Both the position numbers and the translations under genes were made by a program. The notes beneath the pieces are model-generated. The model was not told where the DNA came from and made no database searches. It was given only the letters and a program-made list of their open reading frames with translations. Below, piece by piece: positions 12,330 through 23,219 of a stretch of 64,000 nucleotides of DNA. The DNA lies in the NCBI GenBank assembly GCA_032717465.1, contig CM064658.1, positions 7,918,895 through 7,982,894 of the forward strand, written 5' to 3'. Every line of letters starts with the position of its first letter. The first letter of the stretch is position 1. Source of the stretch: Coenobita brevimanus (lineage: Eukaryota; Arthropoda; Malacostraca; Decapoda; Coenobitidae).

Positions 12330-13604
12330 TAAACCTCCGCTGTCGATATTCTCACTTACTTTTCACTCTTGGTAATCCTCCTTTCGCGACTTTGGCAAAA
12401 CCTTTGCCATTGCACTTGACGTCTCGAAGGCTTTCGATCGAGTGTGGCATAAATCATTAATTCCAAACTGCCCTCTTACAGTTTCTATCCTTCTATCTGT
12501 GCCTTCATCTATAGCTTCCTTTCTGGTCGTTCTGTAGTCGCCGTTGTAGACGGCCATCATTCTTCTCCTAGATCTATCAACAGTGGTGTTCCTCAGGGCT
12601 CTGTCCTATCACCAGCTCTCTTCCTTTTATTCATCAATGACCTAAGCTGTACATCTAACCCTATTCACTCGTACACTGATGACTCCATTCTTCACCTTTC
12701 CATTCGGTTCCCGCAACGTCCATCTCAGCAGTTACTTCAACAAACAAGGGATGAGGCTACGGTGCACCCAATGTCTGACTTGGCTCGTATCTCTGACTGG
12801 GGTAAAAATAATCTTGTTTTTAATGCATCAAAGACTCAGTTCTTACACCTATGAACCCGACAAAATCATCCACAGGAGTACCCACTAATGTTTAATAATA
12901 TTTAGCTTAATCCTGTATCATCCTTGAACATGCCTGGGGTTTCATTCACTTAGGACTTATCTTGGAAAGCTCATGTTACATCTCTTCCAAAATCTGCTTC
13001 CAAGAGATTGGGTGTACTAAGCCGACTCCGTTCCTACTTTACCCCTGCACAGTTGTTGACTTTATCCACGGGTTTTATCCGCCCCTGTGTAGAGTACAAC
13101 TCTCATGTGTGGGGAGGCTCCCCACATACAGCTCTTCTCAATAGGGTGGAGTTAAAGGCTTTTCATCTCATTAACTCTCCTCCTCTTACTTGCTCCCCGC
13201 AACCTCTGTCTCTTCGTCGCACTGTTGCATCTTTATCTCTTTTCTATCACTACTTTAATGGTCACTGCTTCTCTGAACTGTCTGCTTGCATCCCTCCACC
13301 TCTACGACGGGCGCGTAGCAGCCACCTAACAACAAACTCTCATCCCTTTTCTGTCCATCTCTCTAATGCAAGAGTTATCCGTTACTCCCAGTCCTTCATT
13401 TATGCAACAGGTCAACTCTGGAACCGTCTTCCTCTGTCAGCATTTCCTGCTATGATAGCTATGATCTCCAGTCTTTCAAATGCAGTGTGTCCAGGCATCT
13501 CGATCTTGAATTTGGCTCTCTCTTGTATTTTGTTTTTCTCTTGGAAGGAACAGTTTGCGGGCTCAAGGCCTTTGGTTCCTTCTTCCTAGCATAAAAAAAA
13601 AAAA
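12330..13604 (+). pseudogene. Jockey-like LINE, RT domain to poly(A) tail
   Basis: Across two or more frames the plus strand encodes a Jockey-type RT: motif A ALDVSKAFDRVWHKSL (about 12410-12460), motif B SGVPQGSVLSPALF (12584-12625), and motif C YTDDS where YADD is usual (about 12672). Then follow a thumb region and FIRPCVEYNSHVWGG (about 13070-13120), and GQLWNRLPLSAFP (about 13410). It ends CCTTTGGTTCCTTCTTCCTA plus an A-run at 13592-13604. Frameshifts separate motif C from the thumb, so it is not functional. The endonuclease and ORF1 are missing (5' truncation). Confidence 0.88.
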
Positions 13605-13786
13605 AACTCACAGGGTGTCACGGCCCCTACTCATTCACCATCACAGCTCCAATGTATCCCACCCATTTATCTGTCCCCCACGCCTATTGTTTTCCCCTGA
13701 CACCATAATTTCTCGGAGGTCATTTTGATTTAAACCTTTACTGCACTCAAACCACAAATCCTAAAACACCCATTCTTATGGAGTTT

Positions 13787-13862
13787 GTTCTTTTCTGGGA
13801 AGAACAGTTTGCAAGGTTCCAGCCTTTTGATCTTTCCTCTTTGGATAAAAAAGAAAAAAGTG
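13787..13862 (+). mobile_element. Second 3'-tail fragment of the Jockey-like LINE
   Basis: TTCTGGGAAGAACAGTTTGC, then CCAGCCTTTTGATCTTTCCT and an A-rich end, is a diverged copy of the tail ending at 13604. It is a severe 5' truncation lying 180 bp downstream of the larger copy, and more diverged than the copy at 2008. Confidence 0.65.
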
Positions 13863-13943
13863 GTCCAGTCCACCGCCCACCAACGTCCCTGCTGTCCCAC
13901 CAGTTTGGCTATTTCTACTTATAACTTATATTTTGCTTTTATT

Positions 13944-13948
13944 TATCT
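13944..13948. repeat. Target-site duplication TATCT (left)
   Basis: TATCT lies directly before the TG that opens the left LTR on the plus strand, and the same five bases follow the right LTR at 22727-22731. Five-base duplications are normal for Gypsy integrases. Confidence 0.8.
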
Positions 13949-16488
13949 TGTTATACAGCGCACTCTGTGCCCAGCTTCTTGGGTTCAGATATGGCGCGGG
14001 CTTTGGGTTCGTTATTCTTGACCGGGGTAGAGTATACAAACAAGGGGATAGAGCTCAAACACTGCTAATCAGATCTACACGTATATTGTAATACCAGATA
14101 AACAGAGCACGACAGTTCACACACAGGTGCATGCACAAGCCCATATAAAATACAAGTATATTATATGACACAGTGCAATATAAAGCACACTTACACTATA
14201 TATATCACGATACAGTACACACAAGGGGCCTGAATACAATAAGACACATGACACTAGATATATCACAATACAAGACACATAGGGGCATAAACACAATATA
14301 AGCTATGACACGGTATATCACAATGCAAATTAATACACTCTCATGACAGGAACGCAGTACCACGTAGGGTACAGTGTATCACTATATACTATACGTGCGA
14401 GATATGGGCGCGATATAACACCAGGCACGGTATAACACACCTATGTCGTACAAATACAATGCTAAACACTAGATTAGAACATAGTCAGGTTGGGTATGTA
14501 TTGCACAGGGAAAGAACAACACGCTTGACAACCCAGGGGTGATTTGCTGCACTAAGGTATACTACAACAGTATGTTACTGGGACGGGTTCCCTGCACTAT
14601 GTCACTGAATATCACCACTCGCAAGGCCTAGAGGGCATGATGCACATGAGGGGGGTCAGGGTATTGCACAGGGGAGTAAGGGGGATGTCACTTATAGGGC
14701 AACATGGGAACTTCTTACCAGGGGAGGGGGAGAGGGGGCGGGAAAGGGACACACAAAGGTGTACACAAAGGGGTGGAACCACAGTGGGGAGGGTTTGGCA
14801 CAAGTAAAAGTCACACACAGGGGTGCGGTACTCTAGGTATGGGGGAGGGATGTATACACAGAGTCTGTAGCACTATAACTCACGGTGTAGCTGGTCGTCG
14901 GTGGGCGCGAGGGGCATGCCTAGGGCCATTACACAGGCAGCTGTAGATGGCGGCCAAGTGTGGGAGGAGGGCCGTCTGGGGTGTGCTTCTGGTGCGAGTC
15001 TCGGACGGCATGGTTTGGGGTCTGGGTCGAGCTGAAGGGTGGAGTGATGGGTAGCCCTTTCCTGGTGGAGGCCCTGGGAGTGTGGTGGCCCTCTGGGCTA
15101 GGGCCAAACAGGGTTGAGAGGCATTCAGCACGGTGCCTGCCCTTAGCAGAGGTGGGAGTCCTGGGGGTGGACCTGGGCTTGTCCAGGCCTGGGGTCAGCC
15201 GCTGGGTGCTTATCACCAATCTGGGGCTGCGGTCTTGCCTGGAGGAGGAAGCCATCAGGGGTTGGCTGCGGACACCTGCGCTGGGGGAGTCTGGCAGCTA
15301 CTGGAGGCATCAGGGACAGCCTTGCAAGGTGTCCGCCATTACCTGGGGGCTGCGGTCTCACCTGGAGGAGGAGGCCATCAGGGGTAGACTGCAGCCACTC
15401 GCTCTGGGAGAGTCCATCAGCGGCTGCGGGCATTGGGGGCTGTACTGCAGCGACAGGACACCTACGGGATGGTCTCGTCCCAGGTACTCTCTGGCAGGGA
15501 TCTTGTGGGGGAGAAGTGTCCACTCTCCGTGAAGGAGAGGCGAGAGGAGTGTCTCATTCGGCCACAGGAGGGGTGGGCTGAGCTAGAGATGTCACCCTTG
15601 TAGAAAGCCTCCGGGATTGTGGAGGGGGAACAACTGGTGGCCTGTTCCCCAGCCTGGCAGGCCTGATGGTCCCTGCCGAAACTCCATGCCGGGGCGTAAG
15701 AAGGAGGTTCAGAGGACACTCCTTCTGCCAGACAGATCCGGAGGACACTATCTAGGGTCCCTTCTAGAGTGGTGGTTGAGGGAGATCCAGTGGATACTCT
15801 CTCGGCCTGGCAGATCCAGGAGACACTGCTGGGGGACCACTCGTTCTGGGGATGACCGGAGAAGTCCCATCGGGCCTTCTGGCTTCTGCAGCAGGTCTGG
15901 TGGACTATGCTGCCCTCCTGCCATTGAGGAATAGCGCAGCTGGGTGATGACCGGTGGTCTCTCCCCCTGTGCCAGATGCGGTGGATACCACCACAGGGCC
16001 CGCCGCCCTCCTGGGGAGCACAAGCGAAGGTCATCGGTATGACGGTCCAACTTGCCGGCTCCCAGAGGCGGGTGGCAGAAGGAGGGGATCCGGTGGACGC
16101 TCCTCGTACAGTAGATCTGATGGATGCTACTGTGCTGCTGCTCCCCTGGGATGAAGTAGGCTTTTGAGTGCTAGCTGTGACTCATCCTCTTTTGAAGGCA
16201 GGTCTGATGGACTCTGTGTCCGAAGGCCTACTTGGGACTTTCCTAGGGCAAGTCCCACCCCGATTCTGGTGAGTGCTTGCTCCATCGGAGAGTAATGCAC
16301 TTGATCTGAGTACTACCTGGTGGTCTGGTTGCATGGAAGAGGGGCGTCAGGTCATGGGGGATATATGTCCTTGCTGCGCGGAATGCAGGTGTACCTTCCC
16401 ATCGCCTCCTAGTGGTGTGGGGGCTACCTCCCTATGTCCTCCTCCTGGGGTGGTGGTGTCGGGCTCGCTCTGCTGGGTGGGTATTTCA
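13949..16488 (-). repeat. 3' LTR, complete, about 2.54 kb
   Basis: Complete LTR of the minus-strand Gypsy element, unusually long. The half nearest 13949 is rich in ATATATCAC/ACACAG phrases; the rest is GC-rich. Positions 14130-16488 align with 20391-22726; 13949-14130 has no partner in the other LTR. Several 100-190-codon frames occur on both strands in both LTRs with no conserved domain, so they are not called as genes. Confidence 0.88.
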
Positions 16489-16524
16489 CCACCGTCACGG
16501 GGGTGGAAGTCACGTCCCCGTGAC
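16489..16524. promoter_or_regulatory. Inverted repeat abutting the 3' LTR
   Basis: GTCACGGGG (16494-16502) and CCCCGTGAC (16516-16524) form perfect 9-bp arms around a 13-base loop, a few bases inside the 3' LTR boundary where a polypurine tract would be expected. No ordinary polypurine tract is visible. Function unknown. Confidence 0.4.
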
Positions 16525-16699
16525 TGGAGATGGTAAACATCGATGGTAGGGGTGCAATGCGAAGGGGTGAGGTGGCAAGGGGATCCATCCAGTGGAGTGC
16601 TGGTTGGTTCCGCTGCTGATGTGGGCAGTGGACTATTGCGAGTGTGGATGGTAGGGGCGTCTGCTGCAGGAGGTGGAGTTGGATCTTGCCTTTGAGGCA

Positions 16700-17581
16700 T
16701 CACTTGTAACCTTTGGCCACAGTCCAAATACTGTGCTTGATTTTCATCTCAGGCAGCAGAGACTGTGGGATGTGATGTGTGGTGTCCGACTGCCGACTGG
16801 AGATAGGTGAGGTCGCCTTGCTTTTAAGAGGTCGTGGAGGGTTTAGCGGGTTAGTGGGGTGGGCCACTGGGATGTCCCACGGGGTATGGTGGATTTTGAG
16901 GGTGAGGGGAGCGGTATTAGGAGGTGGGGTGGAAGGTGGGGTGGGCGTGTGGGTGTATCTGGGTAGGGGGTGGGATAGGTGGCCTGATCTGGTTTGGGTG
17001 GTGATGAGTACTGGTGTGGAAGGTGAGGGGTGGGTAACGGCATGCAGGCAGGGGGCGTGGTGGTGCAGGGAGGCGGCGATGATGAAGGACATGAAAGGGT
17101 GTGTGGCAGTAGGTGGAGGAGCATCGACGTCAGTTGTAGGGGGGGTCATTGCTGGGGGTGGCGTGTGGGTGGAGTGGGTGGCCTGTGAGTTGGTCGGTGA
17201 AGTTGTGAATGTGGGTGGGGATGAGGAGGCAGGGGTGAGGGATGGGGAGTTGGGGTGACTAGTGGGAGCAGTGAGTGAGGTGGAGCAGGGAGAGGGAGAC
17301 GGTGATGGGAGTGAGGACATCAGGTGGCTGTGTGGTGTGAGATTTGGTGGTGGCAGCATGGTGGGGGCGGAGTGCAGCGAGGTTGTTAGAGATGTGCTGG
17401 TGGTGTGGGGGGGAGAGGAGGTGTCTGGAGTAGGGGTGGTGAGGATGGCGGGGGTGCTGGGTGAGGATAGGGAAGGGGAGAGGTAGCAGGAGTATAAGTC
17501 ATTGGGGCCAGGTGGGGAAATGGGGTGTGAGCTAGGCAGATGCAGGTGGTGGCGTGGGGGGTACGTGAAAGCAGCGCACAT
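16700..17581 (-). CDS. Pro/Thr/Ser-rich ORF downstream of Gypsy integrase
   Basis: A 293-codon frame on the minus strand, almost entirely Pro, Ser, Thr and His, with runs such as TSPTNSQATHSTHTPPP. No signal peptide, transmembrane segment, cysteine pattern or fusion motif was seen, so it does not look like an env protein. It shares the frame of the last integrase block (17627-17944) but is separated from it by stops, so it may once have been the low-complexity C-terminal tail of pol. The opposite strand is also open because of composition. It may not be a real protein at all. Confidence 0.35.
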   Translation of the reverse strand: MCAAFTYPPRHHLHLPSSHPISPPGPNDLYSCYLSPSLSSPSTPAILTTPTPDTSSPPHTTSTSLTTSLHSAPTMLPPPNLTPHSHLMSSLPSPSPSPCSTSLTAPTSHPNSPSLTPASSSPPTFTTSPTNSQATHSTHTPPPAMTPPTTDVDAPPPTATHPFMSFIIAASLHHHAPCLHAVTHPSPSTPVLITTQTRSGHLSHPLPRYTHTPTPPSTPPPNTAPLTLKIHHTPWDIPVAHPTNPLNPPRPLKSKATSPISSRQSDTTHHIPQSLLPEMKIKHSIWTVAKGYK

Positions 17582-17626
17582 TACGGTTTCAGTAGGTGCA
17601 TTGGTGTTGTGGTACTGAATGGTGAC

Positions 17627-20430
17627 CTAGTATGGGTTGGGGACCCTTGCAATTGTGTAGGGGTCGGTGTAGCGTGGGGCTAGCTTGTTTGGTGTTGGCA
17701 GCGTGGCTACCATGACGGATTCACCTGGTTTGTAGGGTTTGGTTGCAGAGGTGTCAGGTGTTAGATCTTGAGTGTTTTGGAGGTGGTGGAGTTTACTCTT
17801 GAGGTGATGAAGGGGGTTGAAGGAAGAAGGGTTGGCGGATACTTGCACATGGTGGCAGAGGAGTAGGAGAGGTGCCTTGCCGAATACACGCTCATGTGGT
17901 GTGATGCCATCTTCGTGGGGGTAGGAGTTAATGCCCCATTGCATGATCTTGATGTGTGCTGGCCAACCGTCATTTTGGATTACTTGTATTCTGGTCCGCC
18001 CTTGGTTGAGTAAGGTGCGGTGACTCCATTCGCAGATGCCATTTCCCTGTGGCCAGTGTGGTGAGGAGTGGGAGATTTCATAGCTGAAGAGAGTTTGGCC
18101 CAGATCTTGCTTGTGAATTCCAGGGCATTATTGGAGTGGAGGACCTGGGGGATGCCAAAGTATGGAAATATGTGGCGAGTTATTGCGTCTGTGACAGCGA
18201 GGGTGTGATGTTCTTTTGCTGGGCAGGCAATCAGGAATTTGGAGTAGGTGTCCATGAACGTTATTATGTATTTGTAGCCGGATTTGGGTGGGAGAGGCCC
18301 GACAACATCTACTGACAGTAACTGCCAGGGCCTGCTGGCTAGGATGTGATGGGACAGGCCTGGTGTCCTGGTGGTGTCCTTTCCCAGGGCACAGGCTTGG
18401 CATGTTTGGACGACCTGTTTGGCGAGTTGGGAGGGGTTTGGGGTCCAGAAAGTGTCATTGAAAATTTGCAGGAGTTTCTTTGTGCCGAGGTGAATGCCGT
18501 TGTCAGAATGGAGGTGAGTTAGAGCATCTAGGGTGGTGTCTGGGTCTAGGGTGATACGTCCTTAATGGGTCCACGGGTGATCGCCATGTCACTGTACTTT
18601 GAGAAAAACATGGGCGGGCATCCAGGTGGGGCGGTTGTTTGCTTGCCATTGTTGTAGGAGGGTGGAGGCGGCGCAGGTGTTCATGGGGAGCTGGGAGAGA
18701 GCGTCAGCATTGGTGTGGAGTTTGCCTGGCCAGTAGGCTATATTGAAATTAAACTCTTCTAAGGTCTCTCTCCAGTAGATGATTTGGGCATTGTGTGTCT
18801 CTGACTGCCGTAGTCATTGTAGTGATTGGTGATCAGTGACGATTGTGACATGGGTGCCCAACAGATAGGCCCAGAAGTACTCTAAGGCCCAAATGATGCC
18901 CAAACATTCACGCGTCATGGTGGCATAGTTTTTCTCTGCCTGGTTTAGCGCGCAGCTGGCACAGACAATGATATGTTCCCTACCGTCCTCTACTTGGGCT
19001 AGGACTGCTCTGATTGCCACTAGTGACACGTCTGTGTATAAGCGGAAAGGAAGGGTATAGTTGGCGAACGCCACGATGGGGGCAATGATGAGTTTGTCCT
19101 TTAAGGTGTTGAAGGACTGTAGACAGTCTTCTGTCCATGTGAAAGGTTCCCCCTTTTTGGTTAGGTTGTGTAGTGGTTTGGCAATGTTTGCAAACCCTTT
19201 CACAAAGCGTCTGTAGTGTGACGCGAGGCCTGTGAATGCGCGGACCTCGTGTGCGTTCCAGGGTAGGGGAAGTTCTGCTATTGCCCATAGTTTTTCCGGG
19301 TCAGGGGCTATGCCCTCTTTGGATATAACATGCCCCAGGAAGGAGACAGAACGTTGGGCTAGGACGCATTTTGATGGCCAAAGCTTGAGCTCAGCTTGTC
19401 GAATCCTGAGGAAGACTTATCATAAGTGGAGGAGGTGGTCGGCCCAGGTTTTACCGAAAAATATCACATCATCCAAATAGGCTAGGCATATCTCCCAGGT
19501 GAGGCCGCTTAGTACGGACTCCAGTAGTCTGGAGAATGTGGTTGGGGCATTGCAGAGGCCGAAGGGGAGCACGTCAAACTCGTAATGCTTCCCGTTGCTG
19601 GTGGAGAATGCGGCTTTGCCTCTGTCATCAGGGTGGATGGGGACCTGCCAGTATCCTGATTGCAGGTCAAGGACCCTGTAGAGGGAGTAAAGGGAGTCGT
19701 CAATTCTGGGTAGAGTGGCGTCTTTTGTTGTTACGTCGTTCAGGAGGTGGTAATCTATGCAGAAGCATAGGGTCCCATCTTTCTTTTTCAAGAGGACGAC
19801 AGGGGAGGACAATGGGCTGCTGGATGGTGATATTACACTGGCATCTAGCGTGTCCTGGACCTGCTGGAGGGTGAGGGGAGTGGTGGAAAGGTTGGCAATG
19901 TGCACTGCTCTGACGTTGGGGGGGAAGGAAGGTGGGGGACAAGAGGCATGAGGCGGTGGCACCCATAGGTGGAACTGGGGAAAACACTATGGAGTTTATG
20001 GTGGGGCAATGCAAGGGTAGCCAGGCCTCGTGGTGGGGAGGAACGGTGACGGTGGAGGCTATGCTAGCGGGGAAGGTGGGGGATGAGGGGGGAAGGGGGG
20101 GTCACTATAAAGAGGGGAGGACCGGGAGGGCGAGGGTGGGCCCGGGGCAGGTGGGGAAGTCGTGGTGGTGCATGTGCAGAGGGGCTGAGGGGGTGGATCT
20201 GGAGGTTTGTTGAAGCATAGTCGCCGCTTGTGGCAGTCTATGTTGGCGCAGAGTTTTTGTAGCAGATCTAGCCCAAGGTAGCCATCGTATTCACAGCAGG
20301 TAGGATCAAATATTATGATGAATTGGTATTTGGTGGTTACATGTTGGTGAGTTTCAACACCGAGGGCCCATGTCTCCCTATGGATAGGCAGGCACAAGAC
20401 TATATAAAATACAAGTATATTATATGACAC
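17627..20430 (-). pseudogene. Gypsy pol: partial protease, RT, RNase H, integrase
   Basis: Minus-strand domains in order. Protease C-terminal half (about 20390-20250: YDGYLGLDLLQKL, then IDCHKRRL), lacking the catalytic DTG/DSG. RT (19962-19420: PVVLLKKKDGTLCFCIDY; DLQSGYWQVPIHPDDRGKAA; LPFGLCNAPTTFSRLLE; YLDD at 19468-19479). RT/RNase H (19380-18814: PLHNLTKKGEPFTW, YATMTRECLGIIWALEYF, TDHQSLQ). Integrase (about 18400-17630: DVVGPLP, SNNALEF, ICEWSHRTL). Disabling changes: paired stops at 19417-19422, TGA at 18814-18816 where TGG is expected (SLQ-W-LRQ), further stops near 18563 and 18592, and a frameshift near 18080. The second integrase Asp is Asn (HSNN for HSDN). Most domains share one frame, so a single pol polyprotein is the ancestral state. 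Confidence 0.93.
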
Positions 20431-22726
20431 AGTACAATATAAAGCACACTTACACCATATATATCACGATATGATACACACAGGGGGCCTGAATACAATA
20501 TGACACATGACACTAGATATATCACAATACAAGACACACAGGGGCATAAACACAATATAGGCTATGACACGGTATACCACAGTACAAATACTCATGACAG
20601 GAACGCAGTACCAAGTAGGGTACAGTGTATCACTATATAATACACGTGCGAGATATGGGCGCGATATAACACCAGGCACGGTATAACACACCTATGTCGT
20701 ACAAACGCAATACTAAACACTAGATTAGAACATAGTCAGGTTGGGTATGTATTGCACAGGGAGAGAACAACACGCTTGACAACCCAGGGGTGATTTGCTG
20801 CACTAAGGTATACTACAACAGTATGTTACTGGGATGGGTTCCCTGCACTATGTCACTGAATATCACCACTCGCAAGGCCTAGAGGGAGCGATGCACATGA
20901 GGGGGGTCAGGGTATTGCACAGGGGAGTAAGGGGGATGTCACTTATAGGGCAACATGGGAACTTCTTACCAGGGGAGGGGAAGAGGGAGGGGAAGGGACA
21001 CACAAAGGTGTACACAAAGGGGGGGAACCACAATGGGGAGGGTTTGGCACAAGTGGAAGTCACACAGGGGCGCGGTACTCTACAGTAGGTATGGGGGAGG
21101 GGTGTATACACAGAGTCTGTAGCACTATAATTCACAGTGTAGCTGGTCGTCGGTTGGCGTGAGGGGCATGCCTAGGGCTATTACGCAGACAGCCATAGAT
21201 GGCGTCCAGGTGTGGGAGTAGAGCTGTCTAGGGTGTGCTCCCAGTGTGAGTCTTGGGCGGTGTGGTATGGGGTCCATGTCAAGCTGAAGGCCGGAGTGAT
21301 GGGCGGCCCTTTCCTGGTGGCCCTGGGAGTGTGGTGGCCCTCTGGGCTAGGGCCGAACAGGGCTAAGAGGCACTCAGCATGGCGCCTGCCCTTAGCAGAG
21401 GTGGGAGTCCTGGGGGTGGACCTGGGCTTGTCTGGGCCTGGGGTCAGCCGCTGGGTGCTCATCACTACCATGGGGCTGCGGTCTCGCCTGGAGGAGGAAG
21501 CAGTCAGCGGTTGGCTGCAGCCGCCTGCGCTGGGGGAGTCCAGCAGCTGCTGGAGGCATCAGGGGTGGCCCTGCGAGGTGCCTGCTGTTGCCTGGATGCT
21601 GCGGTCTTGCCTGGAGGAGGAGGCCATAAGGGGTAGACTGCGGCCGCTTGCTCTGGGGGAGTCCGTCAGTGGCTGTACTGCAGTGACTGGACACCTGGCC
21701 TTAGGATGGTCTCGTCCCAGGTACTCTGGCAGGGATCGTGTGGGGAAGCAGTCTTCACTCTCTGTGAAGAAGGGGAGGCGAGAGGGGTGTCTCGCACACC
21801 CACAGGAGGGGCAGGCTCAGCTAGAGACGTCGCCCTCGTAGGGAGCCTCCAGGGTCGTGGAGGAGGAATGACCTGTGGCCTGTTCCCCAGCCTGGCAGGC
21901 CTGATGGTCCCTGCCGAAACTCCGTGCCGGGGCATAGGGAGGTCCAGAGGACGTTGCCTCTGCCAGACAGATCTGGAGGACACTGTCTAGGCTCCCTCCT
22001 GGGGTGGTGGTCGAGGGAGATCCGGTGGATACTCTCTCAGGCTGGCAGATCTAGGGGACACTGCCAGGGGACCACTTGTCCCGAGGACGGCCGGAGATGA
22101 AGTCCTGTCAGGCCTTCTGGCTTCTGCAGCAGGTCTGGTGGACTCTGCTGTCCTCCTGCCATCAAGGGACAGTGCAACTGGGGGACGACCAGTAGTCCTT
22201 TCCCCTGTGGCAGAGCTGGTGGATACCACCACAGGGCCCGCTGCCCTCCTGGGGAGCACAAGCGATGGTCGTCGGTATGACGGTCCAACACGCCTGCTCC
22301 CAGAGGTGGGTGACAGAAGAAGGAGATCTGGTGGACGCTCCTCCTACAGTAGATCCGATGGATGCACCTGTGCTGCTGCTACCCTGGGGTGAAGTAGGCT
22401 TGTGAGCTCTAGCTGTGACTCATCCTCTTTTGAAGGCAGGTCTGATGGACTCTGCATCCGAAGGCCTACTTGTGACTTTCCTAGGGCAAGTCCCACCCCG
22501 ATTCTGGTGAGTGCTTGCTCTGTTGGAGACTAACACACTTGATCTGAGTACTGCTTAATGGTCCAGCTGCGTGGAAGAGGGGCATCAGGTCATGGGGGAT
22601 ATATGTCCTTGCTGCGCGGAATGCAGGTGTACCTCCCCATCGCCTCCTAGTGGTGTGGGGGCTACCTCCCTATGTCCTCCTCCTGGGATTGTGGTGTCGG
22701 GCTCGCTCCGCCGGGTGAGTATTTCA
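20391..22726 (-). repeat. 5' LTR, truncated at its 3' end
   Basis: Upstream LTR of the minus-strand element, starting TGAAATACTCACCCGG at 22726 and aligned to 16488-14130. It stops near 20391, where the sequence passes straight into protease coding. The last 180 or so bases present in the other LTR, the primer-binding site and gag are missing. At the join, GCAGGCACAAGAC resembles GCATGCACAAGCC in the intact LTR, hinting at a short-homology deletion. Confidence 0.85.
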
Positions 22727-22731
22727 TATCT
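22727..22731. repeat. Target-site duplication TATCT (right)
   Basis: Matches 13944-13948 and directly follows the outer end of the right LTR. Confidence 0.8.
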
Positions 22732-23091
22732 ATTAACAGATTCGCACCTTGCAATCACTGATGTTTCCTTAATCCGAGAGAGAGAGAGAGAGAGATTAAT
22801 GAAGTAAAAACTTCTTATATTACATTTTTATAAATGTTCAGAATTATCTCGTCTTTCCGTATGCTTGTCGTCTCGTAGATTTACACTTAGAGCTTTGTCT
22901 AATTTAGTGTCTTCATCACGATATCATTTTGGTAGGTTACTTAATTTTTACCACTTCCAAAATATGATTCAACATGAGTGCTGGGACTGACTGCCTTCAG
23001 ATAAATCTTTGTTAAGTCCTGAATAACTAAACTTGTGCACTTTGTCACTAAACTGGGTAATCCTACTTTAACTTGTCTATTATCTTTACAG
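22732..23091 (+). other. Putative intron 5' of the zinc-finger exon
   Basis: AT-rich, with (GA)n at about 22780-22797. It ends in a strong acceptor: a T-rich tract, then ATTATCTTTACAG at 23079-23091. No other gene is seen. Confidence 0.5.
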
Positions 23092-23219
23092 GATGCATCG
23101 GTGCCACAAGTGTGGCCGTGCGTTTCGGTATATCACGGACCTGCTCGAGCACAAGAAAAAGGACCAGTGCGGTGGAGGGTCAGTCCCCCCCAGGGGTACA
23201 GCCACCCAACAAGGACAGA
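23092..23219 (+). CDS. Internal exon of a zinc-finger protein gene
   Basis: Bounded by acceptor TATCTTTACAG|G and donor A|GTAAGT. In the frame starting ATG at 23093 it encodes MHRCHKCGRAFRY followed by ITDLLEHKKKDQCGGGS. This is a single finger, Cys-x2-Cys ... Leu-x2-His-x5-Cys, so C2HC rather than classical C2H2. The exon enters in phase 2 (one leading G) and leaves in phase 1, so the internal ATG need not be the start. The next exon at 25496 joins in phase. Such fingers bind DNA or proteins in nuclear regulators. I could not assign a family; single terminal fingers of this kind occur in BTB-type arthropod genes. Upstream exons must lie left of the Gypsy element or outside the window. Confidence 0.55.

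Larger units (their letters stand above)
13949..22726 (-). mobile_element. Gypsy-like LTR retrotransposon, internally deleted
   Basis: This element is transcribed on the minus strand. Two long direct repeats (LTRs) flank a pol-type interior, and TATCT target copies bound the whole. LTR ends are TG...CA when read on the minus strand (TGAAATA... to ...CTGTATAACA). The interior reads partial protease, RT, RNase H, integrase, then a Pro/Thr/Ser-rich frame. Gag, the primer-binding site, the last 180 or so bases of the 5' LTR and the protease active site are all absent at one junction near 20391. I counted about 19 mismatches over roughly 325 aligned LTR bases (about 6%), so the insertion is not recent. 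It sits upstream of, and antisense to, the zinc-finger exons, probably in an intron or 5' flank. Confidence 0.9.

Noticed and set aside
14704..16536. Several 100-190-codon ORFs on both strands in the GC-rich repeat region
   Set aside because: They lie inside the Gypsy LTRs, are only partly kept between the two LTRs, and show no domain.
16700..17581. Envelope-like gene of the Gypsy element
   Set aside because: No signal peptide, membrane anchor, cysteine pattern or cleavage site; only Pro/Ser/Thr-rich low-complexity text.
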